A stretch of 64,000 nt of DNA from assembly GCF_023277745.1 (NCBI RefSeq), contig NZ_CP086322.1:992001-1056000 (forward strand), given 5' to 3'. The position numbers and the translations under genes were made by a program. Source of the stretch: Streptomyces halobius (lineage in GTDB: Bacteria > Actinomycetota > Actinomycetes > Streptomycetales > Streptomycetaceae). Below, piece after piece: positions 34,453-42,647 of the stretch (position 1 is the stretch's first letter; each line of letters starts with the position of its first letter). The notes under the pieces were generated by a model. It did not search any database. It saw only the letters and a program-made list of their open reading frames with translations, and was not told where the DNA came from.

Positions 34453-34941
34453 TCAAGCGGTCTGAAAGGGCAGCTGCTCGTCCTGCACGGCGCTGGCGTG
34501 CGCGACGGCCGGGGCGGCTGCTGCGACGGGTGCAGCCTGGGCCTGCAGGTTCTGGTTCTGGGCCTCGGCCTTGGTGACGCGCTCGGCCAGGCGGGCCTGG
34601 GTGGTGGCGCGGGACTCCAGAAAGGAGATGTTCTGGATCTCGAGCTTGACCTCGAAGACCTCGGCACCGTTCTTGGTGTAGCGGTTCAGGCGGGGCTCGT
34701 AGCTGAGGGCCACCAGGTCACCCTTGTGCACGTGGGCGAACGGCCCGGTGCCCTGCGTCTCGGCACGGACGAAGGCCTCGAAGGGCAGCGCGTCCGAGAT
34801 GCGGTTGCCCTGACGGTCGGTGTAGCCGCGGTCGACGAAGGCGGTGAGCATGACCTTCTTGGAGCCGTCCTTGTTCTCGAAGACCTTCGGGTCGTTCGCC
34901 AGGCGGCCGATGACGGATGCGGTGCTGTTCGGGTTCGACAT
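34453..34941 (-). CDS. ssb: Single-stranded DNA-binding protein (phage/plasmid type)
   Basis: 162 aa. The OB fold is recognisable (TASVIGRLANDPKVFENKDG, VMLTAFVDRGYTDRQGNR, FEAFVRAETQGTGPFAHVHK, GDLVALSYEPRLNRYTKNG). The tail is Ala/Gln-rich and ends DEQLPFQTA; the core DEQLPF resembles the acidic interaction tip but is followed by three extra residues. It would coat DNA during element replication. Chromosomal Streptomyces SSBs differ in length and tail. Confidence 0.75.
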   Translation of the reverse strand: MSNPNSTASVIGRLANDPKVFENKDGSKKVMLTAFVDRGYTDRQGNRISDALPFEAFVRAETQGTGPFAHVHKGDLVALSYEPRLNRYTKNGAEVFEVKLEIQNISFLESRATTQARLAERVTKAEAQNQNLQAQAAPVAAAAPAVAHASAVQDEQLPFQTA

Positions 34942-35045
34942 GGTGAGTTCTCCTTGAATACAGCGCAGCGCCCGGATCGACGTCGTCGTCCGCGCGCAGT
35001 TGGGTGGGTTGTTGAGATATTCAGTTGTCTGTCATGCCACCATCC

Positions 35046-35064
35046 GGATCAGCTTCGCTGATCC
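35046..35064. repeat. GATCAGC hairpin repeat, copy 3
   Basis: GGATCAGC-TTC-GCTGATCC, perfect 8-bp stem. First of three copies within 110 bases upstream of ssb. Confidence 0.7.
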
Positions 35065-35094
35065 AATGATGATCCCTTTCAATGCTTCTTCCGA

Positions 35095-35109
35095 ATCAGC
35101 TGTGCTGAT
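35095..35109. repeat. GATCAGC hairpin repeat, copy 4
   Basis: ATCAGC-TGT-GCTGAT, 6-bp stem with an altered loop. Confidence 0.6.
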
Positions 35110-35136
35110 CGAATGCTTTGTCATTCCGAGTCCCGA

Positions 35137-35151
35137 ATCGGCTTCGCCGAT
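35137..35151. repeat. GATCAGC hairpin repeat, copy 5 with compensatory change
   Basis: ATCGGC-TTC-GCCGAT: the central A-T pair of the other copies is a G-C pair here, changed on both arms. Such covariation supports a selected hairpin structure. Confidence 0.65.
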
Positions 35152-35173
35152 CAGACTCGCGCTCTTCGCTGAG

Positions 35174-35386
35174 TTATCGGCCACTCCCCCGACCAGACTC
35201 CCGACGTGATGCCCGGATGTCCCGCAGCTCGGCCTCCACCTTGTCCGCTCTGGCGATATCGCCCCTCTTGCAGGCCAGCCGATAGGAGTGCTCGAGATCG
35301 GCGATCCTGCCTCGACGGATGACCGCCAGGGTGAACCAGAACAGCACCAGGACCAGACCGACCGCGATGAGGGTCCCGACGCTCAC
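35174..35386 (-). CDS. Small single-pass membrane protein
   Basis: 70 aa: an N-terminal membrane helix (VGTLIAVGLVLVLFWFTLAV) then a charged helix (LEHSYRLACKRGDIARADKV). The architecture is common in phage genomes. Function unknown. Confidence 0.45.
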   Translation of the reverse strand: MSVGTLIAVGLVLVLFWFTLAVIRRGRIADLEHSYRLACKRGDIARADKVEAELRDIRASRRESGRGSGR

Positions 35387-35463
35387 AGCGTCACCTGCAC
35401 TTCGTAGGCCGTCGGCTGAGCAGGGCCGGGTTCGGCGCGGCAGTTTCTGCCTGTGCGGCGCGC

Positions 35464-35840
35464 TTGTCCGCCGCGGGATTGCGGAAAGGTGAGCTGGTCG
35501 CCGTCCAGCTCCCGAACGACGTGCACTTCGTGATCCTCGTCCTCGCGCTCATCCGGCTCGGTGCTGTGCCGGTGCTGATCCGGCAGGTGTTGCGCGAGCA
35601 CGAAGTCGGGCACGTGCTGTCCACCATGCGCCCGTCGGCGCTGGCGGTTCCCGTCCGCCAGGAGGGGTTCGACCACTTGGCCATGGGCAGGCGTCTGCGG
35701 GCCCAACACCCCGCCATCCACTGGCTGTTGGTTTCCGACGCCTCCGGCGATGCCGAACTCGGTCTGGGGGAATGGAACGTGAGGGATCTGTGCCGACCTG
35801 CAGCGGAACGGCCCGACACTGCGGACTGCGCCGCACAGGA
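35464..35840 (+). pseudogene. 2,3-dihydroxybenzoate-AMP ligase-like (adenylate-forming) internal fragment
   Basis: GLRKGELVAVQLPNDVHFVI, ALIRLGAVPVLIRQVLREHE and EGFDHLAMGRRLRAQHPAI match roughly residues 60-160 of DhbE/EntE-type aryl acid ligases. Both ends are missing: no P-loop (TSGTTG) follows and no N-terminus precedes. It is a relic of a siderophore or aryl-capped peptide gene, unrelated to its neighbours. Confidence 0.65.
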
Positions 35841-35977
35841 GCGGCGGCGCCCGTGCTGGAGGAGGGCCGAAGTGGGATGAGCGGAACGCCCTCGACATCA
35901 GCAATAGCTACCGCAAGAACATCATTCAGAAGGGTCCCCGATTCGGAGACGTTGCGCTTTAAACGCAGAAAGGCGCC

Positions 35978-36001
35978 CTCCCCGGCCATACGGCCGGGGA
36001 G
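35978..36001. terminator. Perfect 10-bp hairpin
   Basis: CTCCCCGGCC and GGCCGGGGAG around a four-base loop, set inside GCGC...GCGC flanks. The direction of use is unclear. Confidence 0.65.
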
Positions 36002-36033
36002 AGCGCTGAATGGTGCTGGGCATGCCGCTGAAG

Positions 36034-36054
36034 CGCCCCGATTCGTTCGGGGCG
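36034..36054. terminator. 8-bp hairpin
   Basis: CGCCCCGA and TCGGGGCG around TTCGT, 32 bases after the previous hairpin. Confidence 0.55.
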
Positions 36055-36431
36055 AGGTCCGCCGTTCGGCCTACTCTGAGCATCGCGCGGCAGTACCGCT
36101 CTATCCGGACGCCGGACTGCGGTGAGGACTGGCCCCATGGGCCCGGCACACCCCTGGTCGCCCTCGGGACCGGGCTCAACAGCACCAGGCCCCCTAGATG
36201 GCATACGCCAGGTGGTATCTGCCGCACGCCGATGGATCATGGAGGTACGGCTTCTCTCCAGCCGCCCGCGGCCTGAGATGGGGTTCCGCCCAAGCTCACG
36301 GGACGGACGAGAGCAACAGGCACGCAGCATGGCTCGGAGCGTCCTCCGTGACGTCCCGGCAAGGAACGCCTGGACGTCACGGCAGACCGAAGCCTGATTC
36401 ACCACCGAAACAGCCCAAAGGAAGGAACACC

Positions 36432-36587
36432 GTGACACGTATCAGACTGGCCGCCGGAGCCCTTGCCGCCGCAGCGCTGCTGACAATCTTCGGCGGAGGC
36501 GTCGCCAACGCCGCACCCTCAGACAACTACGGCGTTGGCCACTGCAGGGCGGGGGGGATGTTCGGAGACTGCTACGGCGTCTCGTGA
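36432..36587 (+). CDS. Small secreted peptide precursor
   Basis: 51 aa, GTG 36432 with GAAGGAA seven bases upstream. A textbook signal peptide (RIRLAAGALAAAALLTIFGG, cleavage after VANA-A) releases a mature peptide of about 23 residues with two cysteines (GHCRAGG and GDCYG), which could form a disulfide. The length is below normal gene-calling limits. Role unknown; small Cys peptides in Streptomyces are often signalling or antimicrobial, but nothing here decides. Confidence 0.55.
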   Translation: MTRIRLAAGALAAAALLTIFGGGVANAAPSDNYGVGHCRAGGMFGDCYGVS

Positions 36588-36623
36588 TCTGCCCGGCAGG
36601 CACGTAGCCAAGCCGCTTGTGGT

Positions 36624-36657
36624 CGTCTTCACTTACCAGTCTTGGCAGGTGAAGACG
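36624..36657. repeat. Inverted repeat with 9-bp arms
   Basis: CGTCTTCAC and GTGAAGACG, with further partial pairing of CCA/TGG inside. It lies in the gap between the secreted peptide gene and the truncated phage tail gene, so it may act as a terminator for both. Confidence 0.5.
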
Positions 36658-36759
36658 GCCGCACCGGGGCGGGAACGACCCGGCGAGGGCCATGAGCATC
36701 TGCTGACGCTCCGCCACCGCTGAAACATCAAACGCGACTGGCGGACGGCACGCCGTGTC

Positions 36760-36858
36760 GGCCGGCTCGCGGCCGACCAAGTCTCCGGTCACCGTGTGCG
36801 CTAGTTCGGGCTTGGCGCGCAGGTATTCATGGACGACGGAGACCGGATCGACCCTCAC
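36760..36858 (-). pseudogene. Phage tail terminator-like protein, N-terminal fragment
   Basis: GTG 36858 overlaps the gp10-like stop (GTGA). The first about 30 residues (RVDPVSVVHEYLRAKPELAH) fit the start of minor tail/tail terminator proteins of Streptomyces prophages. Homology-like character is lost near 36760, marking the edge of the phage remnant. Confidence 0.45.
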
Positions 36859-37184
36859 GGTTCCCGGACCTTCACCAGGGCGCCCTTGAGGATGTGGCGG
36901 CCCGGATGGCGCCGGCCGCCCTTGTCACGCCAGCCATACTCCACCAGTAGCGGGTGGCGGTCGGCCTGGACGAGCGCGTAGACGGTGCCGTTGCTGCGGG
37001 AGGTGTCGATCGACAGGGAGCGGGAGTACATGTTCCAGGAGCCCTTGCGATTCTTGGGCGCGTCCTTGCGGGCGATGGACGCGATCTTCGATGCCACCCC
37101 TGCGGCCAGCTTTTCCGAAGCCCGGGAGGAGACCAGCTCGTTGAGGGCAGATTCGTAGAGGTCGAGGTGGAAGTTCGCTGCCAT
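36855..37184 (-). CDS. HK97 gp10-like head-tail protein
   Basis: 109 aa from ATG 37184. It reads LYESALNELVSSRASEKLA, SRSLSIDTSRSNGTVYALVQ, HPLLVEYGWRDKGG and HPGRHILKGAL, the typical gp10 pattern with the late YG-x(n)-H-P-x-x-H-x-L region. In tailed phages this protein sits between head and tail. It starts next to the joining-protein stop and overlaps the tail terminator. Confidence 0.75.
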   Translation of the reverse strand: MAANFHLDLYESALNELVSSRASEKLAAGVASKIASIARKDAPKNRKGSWNMYSRSLSIDTSRSNGTVYALVQADRHPLLVEYGWRDKGGRRHPGRHILKGALVKVREP

Positions 37185-37529
37185 CAGTGCTCGACCCTCC
37201 ACGCCCGGACCCGGACGTGCCGTAGGGACCCCTGCCCCCATCTCATCGGCACGCCGTCCACCTCGTACGTCTGGCCATTCCACGCGATACGGTCCGCGGA
37301 TTCGACGCGAGCGCCCCAGGGCAGGTAGGCCACCAAGCGCTCCTGTGCGGTCTCTCGTTCGGGACCGCGGACCTCGAAGGAACGGTCCGGTTGGACACTA
37401 GCCAGACCGGACCACACCGTTCGGGCGGAGGCCCAGTCCCGGCGGTTCGTGTAGGCGCCGGGGCCCTACCCCTTGATCGTGGACACCCTGATCATTGGAT
37501 CGTGAAGGTCCATAGGACAGGAGTTCCCG

Positions 37530-37817
37530 TTGGGGATATCGAAGTATTCGCCTGAGTTCCGGGCCGATGCCGTCGCGCTGTACCACGCCAGCCCGGGTGG
37601 GACGTACGCGTCGGTGGCCAAGGACGTGGGTGTCAATCACGAGACGCTGCGCACGTGGGTGCGGGACGCCGAGCAGGCCACCCGGCCCGGGGCGGTGGAG
37701 GCCACCGCGATGGAGAAGGAGAACCGGCAGCTGCGGGCGCGGGTGAAGGAACTCGAGCTCGAGCGGGAGATCCTGCGGAGGGCCGCGAAGTATTTTGCGG
37801 CCGAGACCAGCTGGTGA
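37530..37817 (+). CDS. IS3 transposase OrfA
   Basis: 95 aa, helix-turn-helix (YASVAKDVGVNHETLRTWVR) and leucine zipper (ENRQLRARVKELELEREIL). It overlaps orfB by four bases near 37814 for frameshift or coupled translation. Confidence 0.9.
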   Translation: MGISKYSPEFRADAVALYHASPGGTYASVAKDVGVNHETLRTWVRDAEQATRPGAVEATAMEKENRQLRARVKELELEREILRRAAKYFAAETSW

Positions 37818-38710
37818 GCAGCCGCTTCCAGTTCGTCGACGATCACCGTGGCGCCTTCGGCGTCAAGCGGCTGTGCCGGATGCTGAAGGTCTCGCGTTCC
37901 GGCTTCTACCGGCACCTGGCCGGCGCGCAAGCGCGGGCCGACCGGGCACGGGGCGATGCCGAGCTCGCCGAGCGGATCACCGAAGTCCACCAGGAGTCCG
38001 ACGGCACCTACGGGGCCCCGCGCGTCACCGCCGAGCTCCGGGACGGCGGCGAGCGGGTCAATCACAAGCGGGTGGAACGCGTCATGCGGAAGTTCAACAT
38101 CATCGGGTTCCACCTGCGCAAGAAGGTCCGCACCACCATCCCCGAGCCCTCCGCAACGCCGGTGCCGGACCTCTTGCAGCGCGACTTCACCGCGACCACA
38201 CCGAACACCCGCTACGTGGGCGACATAACCTACCTCCCTGTGGGCAACGGTCAATTTCTGTATCTGGCAACGGTGTTGGACCTGTGCTCGAAACGGCTGG
38301 CGGGCTGGTCGATCGCCGACCACATGCGCACGGAACTGGTCACCGACGCGCTCAAGGCCGCGGCCGCGGCCCGGGGTGCCGACGGCCTGCGCGGGGCAAC
38401 CTTCCACAGCGACAACGGGGCGCAATACGTCTCGAAGGAGTTCGCCCAGGTCTGCAGCAAGCTCGGCGTGATCAGATCGCGCGGCGCGGTCGGCACGAGC
38501 GCGGACAACGCCGCCGCGGAATCCCTGAACGCGACCATGAAACGCGAGACGCTCCAGGGGAGAAAACGGTGGAACGGGGCCCGTGAGGCCCGGCTCGCAG
38601 TCTTCCGATGGGCGACTCGCTACAACACCCGCCGACGGCACTCCCGCCTCGGCCAGATCAGCCCGATCACTTACGAACAGCGATCAACTACGCTGGCCAC
38701 CGCCGCATGA
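37814..38710 (+). CDS. IS3 transposase OrfB
   Basis: 298 aa, GTG start. HTH_21 segment (YGAPRVTAELRDGGERVNHK) and the complete DDE domain: YVGDITYLP (Asp), FHSDNGAQYVS (Asp), NAAAESLNATMKRE (Glu). The C-terminal RRRHSRLGQISPITYE is typical. Confidence 0.95.
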   Translation: MSSRFQFVDDHRGAFGVKRLCRMLKVSRSGFYRHLAGAQARADRARGDAELAERITEVHQESDGTYGAPRVTAELRDGGERVNHKRVERVMRKFNIIGFHLRKKVRTTIPEPSATPVPDLLQRDFTATTPNTRYVGDITYLPVGNGQFLYLATVLDLCSKRLAGWSIADHMRTELVTDALKAAAAARGADGLRGATFHSDNGAQYVSKEFAQVCSKLGVIRSRGAVGTSADNAAAESLNATMKRETLQGRKRWNGAREARLAVFRWATRYNTRRRHSRLGQISPITYEQRSTTLATAA

Positions 38711-38778
38711 CAACCGGTGTCCACGATCAAGGGTGAAGCCCCCCGGCCGTCAGATCGGCACGGCGGATCTCGACGGGA

Positions 38779-39138
38779 TCAGCGAAGCTGAGCATTCACC
38801 TCCCGAACCAGGGACAAGGAGCGCAGGGCAGGCCGATAGCGCTTCAGCGAAGCCCTTGCTGCTGGTGAAAGCTGCTGGGCTGCGGATGCCGAGCCGAACT
38901 CGACTTCCAGCTCTCCAGTCCGTTCTCGGACGACGCCCGGCTGTACGGAGAGCCAGCGGATGACCTCGGCGCAGATCACGGCCTTGATGCCGGGAGAGTC
39001 CTCACGGAACCCACTGCCGCAGTAGTCCGCCACGAAGGCGGTCGCGTCTGCGAGGAATGCTTCGACGCGGGGTCTCTCTTCTTCGGGAATGGTTCGCCCC
39101 AGCCGGGCGGCGACGTCATCGACAGAAGCCAAAGACAT
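38779..39138 (-). CDS. Phage gp6-like head-tail connector
   Basis: 119 aa from ATG 39138 with GGAGGGA upstream. ASVDDVAARLGRTIPEEE, VEAFLADATAFVADYCG and VICAEVIRWLSVQPGVV give the helical gp6/YqbG-like connector pattern. It overlaps the joining protein start. Its last codons and stop lie in a sixth GATCAGC-type hairpin (38779-38793). Confidence 0.75.
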   Translation of the reverse strand: MSLASVDDVAARLGRTIPEEERPRVEAFLADATAFVADYCGSGFREDSPGIKAVICAEVIRWLSVQPGVVRERTGELEVEFGSASAAQQLSPAARASLKRYRPALRSLSLVREVNAQLR

Positions 39139-39329
39139 AGTCCCTCCGAGCGCAGGTTTATTGACCTGCGAACAACCGGTAAGCCGGTATTTTGCCCTGT
39201 TTGGTGGGGACTTGACTGACCATTTGATCTTGTTTGTGATCTTCGGCATAGGGATGGATCGATCTTCATGCCGACAATGCCGAAGTGCCCCGACTCATGG
39301 GGCGAAGCAGTATTGAAAGGCACAGACAG

Positions 39330-39914
39330 ATGGGTTTACGCGTCCGTTCGGCTCTGACCGCCACCGTGGCCGCCACCGCGATCGTGTCCTCCACGGCTAC
39401 TACCGCCATGGCCGCCGCTCCGGCTTCGCAGGACAAGCCTGCAAACGTCTTCGTCAAGCGTGGCCAGGTGGCGAAGTTCGCAGCCAGCTCCACGTTCAAG
39501 ATCAACCTGCCCAAGGGTGACCACGCCGTTCTCACCCCCAGAGGGCTCCGGGTCCTTAACGCTGATGAGAAGGTGGTCGGCGGCATGACGCGGCTCGACG
39601 TCATGGACAAGGCCGGCCACGTCCACAAGGCCACCTGGAGCCTGGAAGGCAACCAGCTCACGCAGACGATCGCTGATGTAAAGAAGGGCTCCACGATTGA
39701 AGGCACCGTGGTCCGCCCGACGCCCCCAGGTCCGGTGACTGTACTCGTCAACTGGAACTGTTTCTGGGATGGCGTGGGAACCGTCGGGGCCGGACTTGGT
39801 GTTATTGGTAGCGTCGCAGGGGCTCCGGCCACTGGCGGGGCGTCACTGGCGGCCACCGGCGGACTACTCGGTGGGACGGCAATGGCGGCCAGGGGATTCA
39901 AGGACTGTTTTTAA
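39330..39914 (+). CDS. Secreted protein with glycine-rich, two-cysteine C-terminus
   Basis: 194 aa from ATG 39330 (AAAGG upstream). A clear signal peptide ends TTAMAAAPAS. The middle is beta-rich (VFVKRGQVAKFAASSTFKI, MTRLDVMDKAGHVHKATW). The last about 55 residues start NWNCFWDGVG and pass through a Gly/Ala hydrophobic stretch (GAGLGVIGSVAGAPATGG, GGLLGGTAMAARG) to FKDCF, so one Cys brackets each end. This tail resembles membrane-active bacteriocin-like segments. The gene is AT-richer than its surroundings. Function is not known. Confidence 0.65.
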   Translation: MGLRVRSALTATVAATAIVSSTATTAMAAAPASQDKPANVFVKRGQVAKFAASSTFKINLPKGDHAVLTPRGLRVLNADEKVVGGMTRLDVMDKAGHVHKATWSLEGNQLTQTIADVKKGSTIEGTVVRPTPPGPVTVLVNWNCFWDGVGTVGAGLGVIGSVAGAPATGGASLAATGGLLGGTAMAARGFKDCF

Positions 39915-39926
39915 GGACTGCTGCTC

Positions 39927-40088
39927 ATGCTTCTCGGCCGGATATTTGTCACCATCGCGCTTGTCCTTACGCTCATTGCGGCGGTTGCCAGTATCTGGCG
40001 GGAGGATACGTGGGGCACCGTCATCAGTGTTGCCCTGCTATGCAGCACGTCCACTAGCGCAGTCATAGTCTGGCGAGCCCGCCGATAA
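39927..40088 (+). CDS. 53-aa double-pass membrane protein
   Basis: ATG 39927 with AAGGA nine bases upstream and only 12 bases after the previous stop. Two membrane helices (GRIFVTIALVLTLIAAVA and GTVISVALLCSTSTSAVIV) are joined by a short charged loop (WREDTW), with WRARR at the end. The size and topology suit an immunity-type protein for the product upstream. This is inference from layout only. Confidence 0.6.
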   Translation: MLLGRIFVTIALVLTLIAAVASIWREDTWGTVISVALLCSTSTSAVIVWRARR

Positions 40089-40178
40089 GCACTACGCATC
40101 GGTAGCTACGCCGGCCTGGCACGCCATTAGGCGGGGCGTGCTGGCGTAGCTCCGGAGCGGTCGCAAGGTGGTGTTGCG

Positions 40179-40418
40179 ATGAAGCGGAGTGAACCGCATC
40201 CGCCAAACGGTGGGTTGTTCTTTGCGGGCTCGGTCGCTGTGGCCGTCTGCGTAGGAGCGATCACCAAAGAGTCCCTGACCGGGTGGCCGTCGACCGTGGC
40301 AGCTGTCGTCGGAGTCGCTGCCGTCGCTTTGGTAGGCAGGCTGTGGCACCGGCAGGCCGATCTGAGGTACCGAACGGCACGTGCCCTCGCGCAAGGGCCG
40401 AACGACAGCAGTAACTAG
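40179..40418 (+). CDS. 79-aa double-pass membrane protein
   Basis: Two hydrophobic helices (GLFFAGSVAVAVCVGAIT and STVAAVVGVAAVALVG), then a charged tail (HRQADLRYRTARALAQG). The stop codon TAG lies within the CTAG target of the IS701 insertion, so the protein end is unchanged. It may belong with the two preceding genes. Confidence 0.55.
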   Translation: MKRSEPHPPNGGLFFAGSVAVAVCVGAITKESLTGWPSTVAAVVGVAAVALVGRLWHRQADLRYRTARALAQGPNDSSN

Positions 40419-41925
40419 CGGTGGTTTGTTGACGGCGGTTCGGGCCGGTAGTAGGCCAGTTGGTGGGAACTCCGCCCACTGTCCGGGGGGGTTGTGATGA
40501 CCAAGCGTGTGCCGTGTCCGCCCGCGCCAGGGCCGTTGGAAGCCTATGCCGCCCGCTTCGATGACCTGTTTTCCACGTTGGCACAGCGCCGGGGGTTCCG
40601 CGAGTACCTCGCTGGACTGCTGCTGCCGAGGGACCGGAACAAGACGCTGACCTGCCTGGCCGGTACGGAGCCGGTGGCCGGTGCCCAGCACCGGGCGGTC
40701 CAGCGGCTGCAGTTCTTCCTGTCCGAGTCGACCTGGGACCACGAGAAGGTCAACGCCCGCCGTGTGGAGCTGCTGCTGGCCGATCCAGCCACGGCCACGC
40801 ACTCGGGCGGGGTGCTGGTCGTCGACGACTCCGGTGACCGCAAGGACGGGAGTGCGACCGCGCACGTCGGCAAGCAGTACCTGGGCTCGGTCGGGAAAAT
40901 CGACCGCGGCGTCGTCACCGTGACCACCTGCTGGGCGGACGAACGCGTCTACTACCCCCTGCACGCCGTGCCCTACACCCCCGCCCACCACTTCCCGAAG
41001 GGGACGACCCCGGTTTCCGCACGAAACTCCAGATCGGAGCCGACCTGGCCCGCAAAGCGAAGGAGTCAGGAGTCTCCTTACGGGCAGTGGCCGCCGACTG
41101 TGCCTACGGCGACCAGGACGCCTTCCGCGGTGAACTGTCGGCCGCAGGGCTGCCGTTCGTGATGGCGCTCAAACCCCGGCGGGGAGCCTGGGCCTACGGC
41201 GACGAGGCGTACACGCCCGTCGACGCCGCCCGCGACCTGGCCTGGGGCGGTCCGGACGACCCCGGCCACTGGAGCACGGTCACGCGCACCTTCCGCGACG
41301 GACACACCACCAGGTGGTGGGCCGCCGACGCGCAGCTGGGCTGGTGGGGCCCGGACAGCACCACCCGGCTGGTGATCGCCACCACCGACCCGGCCACACT
41401 GCCCGCGCAGTCCACCTGGTACCTGGCCACCAACCTGCCCCGGCCAGGATCGACACGCGAGAGCGGCAGCCGTCACCCGGCCGCCGACCTCACCGAAGTC
41501 GTGCGGATCTACGGACTGCGGCACTGGGTCGAGCAGAGCTACAAGCAGGTCAAGGACGAGCTCGGATGGGCTGACTTCCAGGTCCGCTCCGATGTCGCCA
41601 TCCGCCGCCACCAGACCCTCGTCACCTGCCCGTTCAGCTTCTGCTGGGACACCTGGTTCACCCCACCCCCACCCGTCGCCCATGAGGAGGAGCCGGCTCC
41701 TGGCCGGCCAGAGAGGGGGCACCCCACCGCCCCACCAGCCCCAGCCGGCCTGCTGGCCCCACGCCATCCGGGCCGTCCGTGGCTGGCTGACGCCCTGGGC
41801 CACGCTGCAACGCTACTGGCGGGCATGGTCAACGAAACCCCCTCCCACCGCACTCCAGTCCCTCATCAACGCCCTCGGCGCAGGCAGACCACTCGATCTC
41901 TACCGCCCGGTCTAACAAACCACCG
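40419..41925. mobile_element. IS701-family element, inactivated
   Basis: Terminal inverted repeats CGGTGGTTTGTT are flanked on both sides by the 4-bp target duplication CTAG (40415-40418 and 41926-41929). One transposase gene on the plus strand, frameshifted. Confidence 0.85.
40497..41915 (+). pseudogene. IS701 transposase, frameshifted
   Basis: The N-terminal half (LEAYAARFDDLFSTLAQRRG, VLVVDDSGDRKDG with the first Asp) is in one frame to HHFPKG near 41000. The rest (DCAYGDQDAF, RHWVEQSYKQVKDELGWADF with the final Glu) is in another frame. The segment DDPGFRTKLQIGADLA bridges the two in a shifted frame. The enzyme is inactive unless the break is a sequencing error. Confidence 0.85.
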
Positions 41926-41929
41926 CTAG

Positions 41930-42640
41930 TACTGCAACGGTGTTTGTGTTGATGGCCGGGCAGTTCTATGGGCTGTGTCCGCGTCGTGTGTAGTGACTGA
42001 TGCGGGCCTGGTGTTGTCGCTTTCGGCGCCAGTGTGTCCAGTGAAGGATGTGGTCGACGGGTGTGGGTCGGCGGTCGTTGAGGTGGGTGATCAGGCAGCA
42101 CCGCGACTTCGTGCCGCAGGATCAGTATCTCCGCGTTCTTCGCCGTGGTAGATCGGGTCAGCAGGGTGAGTCACGCGAAGATCCGCGTGGCGAACAGGTA
42201 GATCATCCGTACCAGTACGAGGACTGATCATGCCCGACCATTGGTCGGGCGCGTTGTCCGAAGACAACAGTGGTGAAGCGATTTTGAAGCGCTACGGGCG
42301 GACGGTGGAGTCCACCGACACCTCCCAGGTGATCGGGCCCTTGGTATCCGCGTCGGCTGCAGGTCCGCCAGGAACCGCTTCCATGTCCCGTCCCGCTGCC
42401 AGCGGCGGAACAGCCCGTACCCCGTCTGCCAGGTGCCGAACCGCTCGGGCGAATCCCGTCACGGCACCCCGGCCCGCGTGCGCCACCGTATCCCGTCGAT
42501 GAGCCGGCGCTTCGTCCACTTCGGTGGCCTCCCCGGCTTCTTCGTCTTCGGAAGCAATGGCTCCGGACGCCCTCACTGAGCGGCAGTCACATCACCACGA
42601 CACACATGAAAAGGATCTCAAACCGTGATCGACTTCAGAA
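41930..42640 (-). mobile_element. IS5-family remnant
   Basis: Read on the minus strand, scattered pieces of an IS5 transposase appear in several frames: KKPGRPPKWTKRRL, VPWRDSPERFGTWQTGYG, FRRWQRDGTWKRFLAD and WEVSVDST. The frames change repeatedly and no complete gene exists. About 300 bases at 41930-42230 have no recognisable protein. Confidence 0.6.
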
Positions 42641-42647
42641 ACGCGCC

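Larger units (their letters stand above)
35841..36431. other. Gene-poor stretch with two hairpins
   Basis: About 590 bases with no supported gene. It contains two strong hairpins (35978-36001 and 36034-36054), probably terminators left from the boundary of the mobile region, and the promoter region of the small secreted peptide. Confidence 0.4.
37470..38733. mobile_element. IS3-family element (second, intact copy)
   Basis: Perfect 18-bp terminal inverted repeats CCCTTGATCGTGGACACC. Both genes are intact, so it may still be mobile. No target duplication is visible. It is a different subtype from the IS3 copy at 24332. Confidence 0.9.
37181..38795 (-). pseudogene. Phage head-tail joining protein interrupted by an IS3 element
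   Basis: The gene starts at ATG 38795 with GGGAGG upstream (LSFADPVEIRRADLTAGG) and is broken at 38734 by the IS3 copy. It resumes at 37469 in the matching frame (GAYTNRRDWASARTVWSGLA) and runs through LVAYLPWGARVESADRI and YEVDGVPMRWGQG to the stop at 37181. The joined product is about 115 aa with the beta-rich pattern of head closure proteins (IAWNGQTYEVDGVP). The order gp6, joining protein, gp10, tail terminator is the standard phage module. Confidence 0.7.

Noticed and set aside
42230..42576. Two short open frames between IS701 and the GntR gene
   Set aside because: They are frame fragments of a decayed IS5 transposase rather than independent genes.
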